DNA of 5,363 nt. Source: Verrucomicrobiota bacterium (GTDB taxonomy: Bacteria > Verrucomicrobiota > Verrucomicrobiia > Limisphaerales > UBA9464). How positions within the stretch are numbered: position 1 is the stretch's first letter; every line of letters begins with the position of its first letter. The notes under the pieces are model-generated. The model searched no databases and was not told the DNA's origin. It saw only the letters and a program-made list of their open reading frames with translations. The position numbers were made by a program, and so were the translations under genes. Shown here piece by piece: positions 1-5,363 of this stretch. Location of the stretch: assembly GCA_947464705.1 (NCBI GenBank), contig CANHYD010000184.1:1-5363 (forward strand), written 5' to 3'.

Positions 1-708
1 GAGGTCACGCGTCTTGGATCCGGAATGGGCCGGCCATTGAAGGTGGGGGATGTGTTTGAGATCAACGACCGGGAGGCTCGAGTTGTCGGCATCTGCCAAA
101 CGGAACGTCACTTCTTCGGCTACCCTTACGTTTTCTCGAGTTATGACCAGGCTCTCCAGTACGCCCCGCGCCAACGGAAAATGCTGTCGATGATCTTGGC
201 GGAGCCGAAACCTGGATTGGACACGGCGGCCGTGGCCCAGCGGATCATGGCCGAGACCGGTCTTCGCGCCTTCACTGTTCCCCAACTGGAGGCGTCCACG
301 CTTCGATGGGTTTGGACCAACACGGGTATTCCCATCTCCTTCTTAACGACCATTGTGCTGGGTTTTGTGGTGGGTGTGGCGGTCTGTGGTCAGACGTTTT
401 ATTCCTTTGTCCTCGAGAACTTGCGCAATCTTGGGGCTCTCAAGGCCATGGGCGCCAGCAATGGTCTTTTGGCCGGAATGCTACTGTTCCAGGCCATGAT
501 CGTTGGCCTGATCGGCTACGGCATCGGTATTGGCCTGACAGCCCTCTTCGGACTGACGATCGCCCAGAGCGGCCAACCCCCGTTCAAGGCGGATGCGGCG
601 TTCGTAGTCCAATCGCTGGCTGCTGTGTTGGTCATTTGTGCCCTGGCGGCCCTGTTCGGCATCCGGCGCGTGGCCAAGTTGGAGCCCGCCATCGTGTTCC
701 GTGGTTGA
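1..708 (+). CDS. ABC transporter permease, FtsX/MacB/DevC type (C-terminal part, 5'-truncated by window edge)
   Basis: Inner-membrane subunit of an ABC exporter of the MacB/FtsX (type VII) superfamily. The reading frame is open from base 1, so the ATG at base 25 is internal and the gene begins upstream; 235 residues are visible and end at a TGA. Visible residues about 1-108 are the end of the periplasmic domain, with the strand-rich stretch RPLKVGDVFEINDREARVVG. Three hydrophobic segments follow at about 110-132, 155-186 and 200-222. That matches TM2-TM4 of the four-TM MacB fold, so TM1 and most of the periplasmic domain are missing. Between TM2 and TM3 lies the cytoplasmic coupling motif LRNLGALKAMGAS (141-153), which contacts the ATPase. 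The tail RRVAKLEPAIVFRG is the typical family ending. The TGIPISF and GQTFYSF stretches recall DevC-like permeases. The ATPase gene starts 9 bases later. Family assignment is firm; substrate is unknown. Confidence 0.93.
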   Translation, partial: EVTRLGSGMGRPLKVGDVFEINDREARVVGICQTERHFFGYPYVFSSYDQALQYAPRQRKMLSMILAEPKPGLDTAAVAQRIMAETGLRAFTVPQLEASTLRWVWTNTGIPISFLTTIVLGFVVGVAVCGQTFYSFVLENLRNLGALKAMGASNGLLAGMLLFQAMIVGLIGYGIGIGLTALFGLTIAQSGQPPFKADAAFVVQSLAAVLVICALAALFGIRRVAKLEPAIVFRG

Positions 709-717
709 CCCTCGCCG

Positions 718-1512
718 ATGACCACACCGTTTCGCTCTGTGAACCCTGTCTTACCCACCTCCTCTCCGGTCGTTGGCAACCCATCGGGTGGCCTGGCCGT
801 CGGTGCCCGAGGTATCGTCAAGGCCTTTGGGGTGGGTGATGCCCGCACCCTGGCCTTAAAGGGGGCGGATTTCGAAGCGAGCCAAGGGGAGTTGCACCTC
901 ATCGTGGGTCCTTCGGGTTGTGGCAAGACCACTCTGCTGAGCGTGTTGGCCGGAACTCTGTTGAGCGATCAGGGTGAGGTGGATCTCTTTGGCACTCGCC
1001 TGACCGGACTGTCGGCCTCGGAGGTCACCCGGTTCCGATGCCGGCACATCGGGTTCATCTTCCAGCAGTTCAACCTCATACCGACCTTGTCCTTGGTGGA
1101 GAATGTGAGCGTCCCCTTGCTGCTCAATGGAACGGGTCGCCGCGAGGCCGAGGCTCAGGCTGCGGAGCGCTTGCGACAAGTGGGGTTGGCAGGACGGGAG
1201 CGCCACTTACCGACCCAGCTTTCCGGTGGGCAGCAACAGCGGGTGGCCATTGCCCGAGCCCTGGTCCATGAACCGCGATTGGTGATTTGCGACGAACCGA
1301 CCAGCGCGCTGGATTCGCTCACCGGCCATCAGATCATGGATCTTCTCAGCACTGCGGCCAAGGCGCCGGGACGTAGCGTCTTGATTGTCACTCATGATCC
1401 CCGCATCTACAGCTATGCCGATCGCATCAGCGTGATGGAAGACGGTCGAGTGACGCATGTCCACGCCGGGGCCTCTCTCTCGTCCTTCATCCATTCGGAA
1501 AACCGCTCCTGA
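718..1512 (+). CDS. ABC transporter ATP-binding protein, LolD/MacB/DevA type
   Basis: Cytoplasmic ATPase that powers the permease encoded just upstream. All nucleotide-binding motifs are intact in the 264-residue product: Walker A GPSGCGKT (64-71), Q-loop glutamine in FIFQQFNL (near 116), signature LSGGQQQR (168-175), Walker B RLVICDEP (187-194) with catalytic Glu193, D-loop SALD (196-199) and switch His226 in [12 protein letters not shown] and the [16 protein letters not shown] stretch are typical of the LolD/MacB branch, whose members partner FtsX-like permeases rather than classical importers. The ABC fold begins at about residue 27, so the ATG at 718 gives a Pro/Ser-rich N-terminal extension of about 25 residues. 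No in-frame ATG lies nearer the domain; a GTG at 739 is the only close alternative. No Shine-Dalgarno is visible before the ATG, which fits translational coupling to the permease 9 bases upstream. A TTG codon follows the stop directly. Confidence 0.95.
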   Translation: MTTPFRSVNPVLPTSSPVVGNPSGGLAVGARGIVKAFGVGDARTLALKGADFEASQGELHLIVGPSGCGKTTLLSVLAGTLLSDQGEVDLFGTRLTGLSASEVTRFRCRHIGFIFQQFNLIPTLSLVENVSVPLLLNGTGRREAEAQAAERLRQVGLAGRERHLPTQLSGGQQQRVAIARALVHEPRLVICDEPTSALDSLTGHQIMDLLSTAAKAPGRSVLIVTHDPRIYSYADRISVMEDGRVTHVHAGASLSSFIHSENRS

Positions 1513-1518
1513 TTGTCC

Positions 1519-2475
1519 ATGATCCTCTTCAAACGCATTTCATTCTGGCTGGCGCTCTTGGGCGTGGGCGCCGTGGTGGTCCTCCTTCGGGGGCAGAACC
1601 TCAAGGTTCCCAATCCGGGGCCGGTCTCCGAGCCGCCTCGCTCCCCCTATGTTCGAACGGTGGCGTCGACCGGCTTGATCGAGGCTTCGCGTGAGAACGT
1701 GAAGATTGCCGCGCCCCGAGAGGCGTTGGTGATGCGGGTCTTTGTGAAGGTGGGAGATTCGGTCAAAGAGGGGGCACCGCTCTTCCAGTTGGACGAGCGT
1801 GAGGTCCGAGCTCGTGTTCGGGTGCTGGAGGCGCAGGCTCGATCACTCCACTCCCAGATTGCCGTCGAGGAAGCTCAGGTTGCCGATCTGGCCGATCAGT
1901 TGAAGCGGTTTGCCCAGTTGGGTCGGGATCAGGTAGCGACCGAAGACGAGGTCAAGCGGCGCGAGTTTTCACTGGGCACGGCGCGAGCTCGGGCGGACGC
2001 CGTGCGCGCCGCGGCCACCGCGTCCGAAGAATCGGTGCGTCAGGCCAACACCGATTTGGAGATTCTCACCGTCCGCGCACCTCGGGATGGTCGTTTGCTG
2101 CAGGTGAATCTGCGCGAGGGCGAGTATGCTTCCGTTAAGTCCTCATCCGAGCCGTTGATGCTCCTGGGTGATGTGGACACCTATCAGGTCCGGGCTGAAG
2201 TGGATGAGCAGGACTCCGTACTCATCAGCGCGGACTATCCGGCCGTCGCCTCCCTCAAGGGGCATTCGGAAATGAAGATGCCCTTGAAGTTTGTCCGCAT
2301 CGAACCCTACGTGGTACCCAAGCGCAGCCTGACTGGCGACAGTCTCGAGCGTGTGGACACTCGTGTGTTGCAGATCGTCTACGCTTTTGATCGACCCGCG
2401 TTTCCCGTTTACGTCGGACAGCAGGTCGATGTGTTCATCCAACGCCCCCAGACTACGGCCCAGTCCACTCCTTGA
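1519..2475 (+). CDS. HlyD-family periplasmic adaptor (membrane fusion protein), DevB/MacA-like
   Basis: Periplasmic adaptor joining the ABC permease to the outer-membrane channel. The 318-residue product starts with a short basic stretch and one hydrophobic anchor (about 8-23, FWLALLGVGAVVVLL). No lipobox cysteine follows, so it is probably held as an uncleaved signal anchor. Next come the first half of the lipoyl domain (about 61-93, with VFVKVGDSVKEGAPLFQLDE), an alpha-helical hairpin rich in Ala, Glu, Arg and Gln (about 95-180), the second lipoyl half (about 183-218, TVRAPRDGRLLQVNLREGE) and a beta-barrel/membrane-proximal region (about 220-306). The DTRVLQIVYAFD stretch near 280-291 resembles a conserved region of DevB-type adaptors. 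I chose the ATG at 1519. A TTG at 1513, abutting the upstream stop, would add two residues and is less likely. There is no clear Shine-Dalgarno. The TolC-like gene starts 6 bases after the stop. Family is certain; the DevB rather than MacA placement is inference. Confidence 0.94.
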   Translation: MILFKRISFWLALLGVGAVVVLLRGQNLKVPNPGPVSEPPRSPYVRTVASTGLIEASRENVKIAAPREALVMRVFVKVGDSVKEGAPLFQLDEREVRARVRVLEAQARSLHSQIAVEEAQVADLADQLKRFAQLGRDQVATEDEVKRREFSLGTARARADAVRAAATASEESVRQANTDLEILTVRAPRDGRLLQVNLREGEYASVKSSSEPLMLLGDVDTYQVRAEVDEQDSVLISADYPAVASLKGHSEMKMPLKFVRIEPYVVPKRSLTGDSLERVDTRVLQIVYAFDRPAFPVYVGQQVDVFIQRPQTTAQSTP

Positions 2476-2481
2476 GTTTTC

Positions 2482-3852
2482 ATGAGATCCCTTGTCCTCG
2501 TTTCGCTGTTGCTGGCCATCGGGCTTCCGATCACGGCCTCGATCACCAATGCGGTGCCTTTGCCGTCCGGACCGCTAACCCTTGATCAGGCCCTCGAGTT
2601 CGCCTTGGCGCACAACGTGACGCTGCGGAAGGGACGGCAGGATCTGGAGGAGGCCCAGGGGCTTGCCATCCAACAACGCGCGGCCCGCTTGCCCCGTCTG
2701 GCCGCCACGGGTGCCTACCAGCAATTGGATGAGGCGCGGATCGAGCGGGTTCAGTTTTCCGCGGCCCAACCCGCAACCCCCTTCCTGAACGACCAGAGCT
2801 GGAATGCCAATCTGGTGGTGACACAACCCATTTACGCGGGTGGCAAATACAACTCGATGGCCCGTTCCTCACGGCTCACCCGTGAGGCGGCGCTGGCCTC
2901 CTACCAGGCGCTGGTGGCCAATACCCTGCTGGAAGTGCGGACCGCCTACAGCGACGTGCTCCTGGCTGTGGAGCAAATCGTTGTCCAAGAGGCATCCAAG
3001 AAACTCTTGGAGCGGGAATTGGAGACGGCCCGTCGCAGCCTCGAGGCCGGGACTGTTCCCAAGTTCAACGTGCTGAGGGCCGAGGTGGAACTGGCCAATG
3101 CGCTGCCGCCGCTGATCCGAGCTCGCAATCAGGAGCGGATTTCCCGCAACACCCTCGCACTCTTGCTCGGATGCGACATCCCGGCCGATTCCGGGGTGGA
3201 TATCCCGCTGCGGACGGCCGATAGCCTCAAGGCTGAGCCCTTCGAGGTTTCGGTGGGGGCGGCCCTCAATGCAGCCTGGGTCCGGCGACCTGAGATCAAG
3301 GCGGCGCAGAGCGCCTCCCAATTGCGTCATGAAGAAGTTCTCCAGACGCGCGCCGATTTGCTTCCCTCGCTCTCGGGCACCGCCGGGTACGGCGTGCAGA
3401 ACCGGAACTTCATCCGGGACCTTGATCGGACGCTGGACGGTTGGACCGTGGGTGTGCAGGCCAATTGGCTGCTCTTCGACTTTGGTCAGACCCAGGCCAA
3501 GGTCAACATGGCCAGAGCCCGCGAAGAGCGAGCTCGGCTCGAAGTTGAGGATGTCCGTCGGCGCATCGAATTGGAGGTCCGCACGGCATTTTCCCTGTTC
3601 ATGGAATCCAAAGAAGTCCTGGTATCTCAGACCCGGGTCATTGAGCAGGCCGAGGAGGCCGTCCGGTTGGTCACGGCTCGGGCCGAAGCGGGCAGCAGCA
3701 CGCAGTTGGAGGTACTGTCGGCTCAGACCGCCCTCAAGCTATCCCGCACCCAGTACAGTCAGGCGCTGCGCGACTACACCGTCGCCCGGGCGAAATTGGA
3801 GCGAGCCATGGGTGAGGGTGTGCGCCTGGTGATCGAAACGGGCGGTCGTTAA
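2482..3852 (+). CDS. TolC-family outer membrane efflux protein
   Basis: Outer-membrane channel of the tripartite exporter, expected to work as a trimer forming a beta-barrel plus a periplasmic alpha-helical tunnel. The 456-residue length is normal for the family. A Sec signal peptide is visible (MRSLVLVSLLLAIGLPITAS), with likely cleavage after about residue 24 (TNA/VP); there is no lipobox, so it is not an OprM-type lipoprotein. Two outer-membrane-efflux repeats follow, about 33-230 and 254-445. The repeat starts LTLDQALEFALAHN (32-45) and VGAALNAAWVRRPEIKAA (258-275) match each other. So do the barrel-turn stretches QPIYAGGK (115-122) and WLLFDFGQTQAK (329-340), and the helix turns LEAGTVPKFNVLRAEVELANA-like (from 187) and AEAGSSTQLEVLSAQTALK-like (from 401). 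The gene begins 6 bases after the adaptor stop and is last in the operon, so this exporter carries its own outer-membrane factor. Confidence 0.95.
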   Translation: MRSLVLVSLLLAIGLPITASITNAVPLPSGPLTLDQALEFALAHNVTLRKGRQDLEEAQGLAIQQRAARLPRLAATGAYQQLDEARIERVQFSAAQPATPFLNDQSWNANLVVTQPIYAGGKYNSMARSSRLTREAALASYQALVANTLLEVRTAYSDVLLAVEQIVVQEASKKLLERELETARRSLEAGTVPKFNVLRAEVELANALPPLIRARNQERISRNTLALLLGCDIPADSGVDIPLRTADSLKAEPFEVSVGAALNAAWVRRPEIKAAQSASQLRHEEVLQTRADLLPSLSGTAGYGVQNRNFIRDLDRTLDGWTVGVQANWLLFDFGQTQAKVNMARAREERARLEVEDVRRRIELEVRTAFSLFMESKEVLVSQTRVIEQAEEAVRLVTARAEAGSSTQLEVLSAQTALKLSRTQYSQALRDYTVARAKLERAMGEGVRLVIETGGR

Positions 3853-3861
3853 GTCCTTTGC

Positions 3862-3899
3862 GGCGGAGCAGTCCTCGTTGACCGAAAGGGTGCTCCGTT
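3862..3899. terminator. Possible stem-loop terminator in the convergent gap (weak)
   Basis: CGGAGCA at 3864-3870 is exactly complementary to TGCTCCG at 3891-3897. Two G-T wobble pairs could extend the base outward (3862-3863 with 3898-3899). After a bulged G at 3871, an inner stem TCCT (3872-3875) pairs with AGGG (3887-3890, one wobble), leaving an 11-base loop. It lies between the stop of the TolC-like gene and the stop of the facing peptidase gene, where a bidirectional terminator is expected. No T-run follows on either strand, so it does not meet the usual intrinsic-terminator pattern. It may instead stabilise the mRNA 3' end or be a chance repeat. Confidence 0.35.
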
Positions 3900-3928
3900 A
3901 GCGTGCTACGACTCTCTCCGGGATTGGT

Positions 3929-5272
3929 TCACCGTCCGGCCCAGGATTCGAGCAGCGGACCGAGTCCCCGATCGGAAGTGCGGGGGCTGACCAATGCCAG
4001 CGACAGTCGGGAGGGATTCAGGAAATCCCGGGCGACCCTGCGGATGTCAGCCGGTTGGACGGCCGCGATCCGTGCTCGGGTTTCCTCAGGTGGAATGACC
4101 CTGCCGAATCCCAGCACTTGTTCGCCAAGCCACATCATCATCTGCTCAGAACCTTCGAGCGACAGGTCTGCCTGCCCCAGTGCGTAATCCCGTGCCCGCG
4201 AGAGTTCTCCCCGTCCGGGAGCCCGATCCACCAAGCGTTGGACTTCTTTGAGGATGAGTTTCAGGGCCTTCTCCAGCTGGGCATCCTCCAAGCCTGCTGA
4301 AATCACCAAGTCACCGCAGTCGCTCCAGGAAGTTCCTGTGCTCTGGATGTTGTAGGCCAACCCGTGCTCCTCGCGAATCGTCTGGAACAGCCGTGAACTC
4401 ATGTTCTCGCCGAGCAAGACGTTGAGTAACCGCAGCGCGTAGCGGCGCTCGTCTTGCCGGGAGGCGGTCCGGAAGCCCAAGGCGATGTGAGTCTGCTCGG
4501 TCTTTTTGGAGTGCAGCAGCCAGCGGGGTTTTTCAGGGGTGGCCGGTGCTGGCTCCGCGGGAGGGTTGGCTCCCGGGCGAAATCGTCGGACCCATCGATC
4601 CACCTCGGTGAGCAAGTTTGCGTGGGTCAGGTTGCCAGCAGCGGCGATGACAATGGATCCGCTGATGTATCGGCGCTCGAAAAACCCCAACAGGTCTTGG
4701 CGACGGAGTCCGCGAACCGAGCGTGCCGAACCGATCACCGGGCGGCCCAGTGGGTGCTCGGGAAACTGGACTTGATTGAGGAGGTCATGGACCAGTTCAG
4801 CCGGTTGGTCGCGGTACATGGCCTGTTCCTCCAGAATCACATCCCGTTCCTTGGAAATCTCGGTCGGGGCGAACTTGGATTCGAGGAACATGTCGCAGAG
4901 CACGTCGAGCAGTTCCGGCAATCGGGAGGCCACCGCACGGCTGTAGAAGCAGGTGTGTTCCTCGTCGGTGAAAGCATTGAGGTAACCGCCGATTCCCTCG
5001 ACATCTTGCGAAATTCGCGCGGCCGACCGGCGGCGCGTTCCCTTGAAGAGCATGTGCTCGATGAAGTGAGCCGCCCCGTTCTCTCGGGCCGTCTCGTGTC
5101 GCCCTCCCGTATTGACCCAGATGCCCACCGACACGCTGGCCAAGTGCGGCAGGGTGGCGGTCACGACGCGCAGGCCACCGGGGAGTTCTGAAAGTCCATA
5201 CATCAGTTGGCAGGAAGTTGAGTCGATGAGGCGGCAATCGCAACCGGGAAGCACCTGTCCCTCGGTCCACAC
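3929..5272 (-). CDS. M16B family zinc metallopeptidase (pitrilysin/processing-peptidase-like)
   Basis: Inverzincin-type zinc endopeptidase of the insulinase superfamily, 447 residues from the GTG start. The zinc-binding HXXEH motif is HFIEH at 69-73 (ligands His69 and His73, catalytic base Glu72). The third ligand is most likely Glu149 in ERDVILEE, 76 residues on, the spacing seen in mitochondrial processing peptidase. The N-terminal domain continues through EGIGGYLNAFT. After a Pro/Ala-rich linker (about 235-250) the C-terminal M16 domain carries the substrate-binding Arg and Tyr in IREEHGLAYNI (Arg300, Tyr307). Having both halves of the site in a chain of about 45 kDa suggests an active homodimer. 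No signal peptide is seen, so the location is probably cytoplasmic. Start choice: a GGAGG lies 7 bases before the GTG at 5272, but family members usually begin near the ATG at 5203 (MYGLSELPGGLRVV), which gives 424 residues and has no Shine-Dalgarno. Convergent to the exporter genes, so not in their operon. Substrate unknown. Confidence 0.94.
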   Translation of the reverse strand: MWTEGQVLPGCDCRLIDSTSCQLMYGLSELPGGLRVVTATLPHLASVSVGIWVNTGGRHETARENGAAHFIEHMLFKGTRRRSAARISQDVEGIGGYLNAFTDEEHTCFYSRAVASRLPELLDVLCDMFLESKFAPTEISKERDVILEEQAMYRDQPAELVHDLLNQVQFPEHPLGRPVIGSARSVRGLRRQDLLGFFERRYISGSIVIAAAGNLTHANLLTEVDRWVRRFRPGANPPAEPAPATPEKPRWLLHSKKTEQTHIALGFRTASRQDERRYALRLLNVLLGENMSSRLFQTIREEHGLAYNIQSTGTSWSDCGDLVISAGLEDAQLEKALKLILKEVQRLVDRAPGRGELSRARDYALGQADLSLEGSEQMMMWLGEQVLGFGRVIPPEETRARIAAVQPADIRRVARDFLNPSRLSLALVSPRTSDRGLGPLLESWAGR

Positions 5273-5279
5273 TTCGGGA

Positions 5280-5284
5280 CCTCC
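5280..5284 (-). promoter_or_regulatory. Shine-Dalgarno-like GGAGG before the peptidase GTG start
   Basis: Read on the - strand, GGAGG ends 7 bases before the GTG at 5272-5270, which is ideal spacing. It is the only strong Shine-Dalgarno-like site next to a gene start in this window; the three internal operon starts lack one. It supports the GTG start against the downstream ATG at 5203. In a GC-rich genome that seems to use few Shine-Dalgarno sites, it could still be chance. Confidence 0.45.
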
Positions 5285-5314
5285 GGGTCGGGTGGCGAGG
5301 ACCTGCCGTCGGGT

Positions 5315-5363
5315 TCAGGGCGCCAGATGTAGCCAGGCCATGCCCCACTGGATCCACAGCGGA
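5315..5363 (-). CDS. Possible C-terminal tail of an upstream gene (truncated by window edge)
   Basis: In the same - strand frame as the peptidase, the sequence is open from the right window edge to a TGA at 5317-5315 and gives 15 residues ending WIQWGMAWLHLAP. If this is a real gene end, the peptidase GTG lies 42 bases downstream of it, which would allow a shared transcript. The fragment is too short to test by codon use or homology, and any frame at an edge can be open this far by chance. I do not recognise the peptide. Confidence 0.2.
   Translation of the reverse strand, partial: PLWIQWGMAWLHLAP

Noticed and set aside
25..27. ATG as the start of the permease
   Set aside because: The frame is open to base 1 and the ATG falls inside the periplasmic domain, before only three of the four expected TM segments; the gene is truncated by the window.
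306..839. Open frame of 177 codons on the + strand overlapping the permease end and the ATPase start
   Set aside because: It is a different frame of two clear coding regions, rich in Cys, Trp, Arg and Gly with no recognisable domain: a GC-rich shadow frame.
516..932. 138-codon - strand frame opposite the permease/ATPase junction
   Set aside because: Antisense shadow of well-supported genes, low-complexity Pro/Arg/Ala content and no domain.
2869..3330. 153-codon - strand frame inside the TolC-like gene
   Set aside because: Lies opposite a complete, domain-supported gene; its composition looks like a reverse-strand shadow.
3269..3832. 187-codon + strand frame inside the TolC-like gene
   Set aside because: Out-of-frame reading of the TolC coding region, dominated by Arg, Pro and Ser; no independent support.
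4454..5191. 245-codon + strand frame opposite the M16 peptidase
   Set aside because: Long, but antisense to a gene with intact catalytic motifs, and no domain is recognisable. Long shadows are common in GC-rich DNA.
5204..5272. Sigma-70-like promoter (TTGCGA element) before the ATG at 5203
   Set aside because: No convincing -10 box lies at the right spacing, and the segment may itself be coding if the GTG start is used.
4797..5357. 186-codon - strand frame overlapping the start of the peptidase, possibly an upstream gene or a frameshift partner
   Set aside because: It is the +1 shadow of the peptidase: its stretches mirror the peptidase codons shifted by one, and the peptidase frame is unbroken, so no frameshift needs explaining.

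Overview
The window holds one side of a tripartite ABC efflux operon on the + strand and, facing it, one M16 metallopeptidase gene on the - strand. All five substantial genes read as intact, apart from the first, which is cut by the left window edge. The sequence is GC-rich and uses GC-ending codons. The TolC-type outer-membrane protein shows a diderm (Gram-negative-type) bacterium. The internal operon genes lack clear Shine-Dalgarno sequences, and the short M16 protein has the style I associate with Verrucomicrobiota (Pedosphaera/Limisphaera-like). That taxon is a guess from family memory, not shown by the sequence.

Layout. 1-708 (+) is the C-terminal part of an FtsX/MacB/DevC-type ABC permease. 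718-1512 (+) is its LolD/MacB-type ATPase. 1519-2475 (+) is a HlyD/DevB-type periplasmic adaptor (membrane fusion protein). 2482-3852 (+) is a TolC-family outer-membrane factor. The gaps between these four genes are 9, 6 and 6 bases, so they almost certainly share one transcript. 3853-3928 is a 76-base convergent gap with an imperfect hairpin. 3929-5272 (-) is an M16B zinc peptidase. 5273-5363 is the region upstream of the peptidase; it carries a Shine-Dalgarno-like GGAGG and perhaps the last 16 codons of another - strand gene.

How the genes work together. The ATPase and permease would form the inner-membrane motor (two of each). The adaptor would span the periplasm and dock on the TolC-like channel, giving a complete inner-to-outer-membrane export path. 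Several permease and adaptor features resemble the cyanobacterial DevBCA glycolipid exporter branch more than classic MacAB, but the substrate cannot be read from the sequence. The M16 peptidase is transcribed convergently and is probably an unrelated neighbour.

I found no RNA gene, CRISPR array, insertion sequence or clear new system. The points most worth checking are the peptidase start site, the lack of Shine-Dalgarno sites in the operon, the extended N-terminus of the ATPase and the DevBCA-like character of the exporter.
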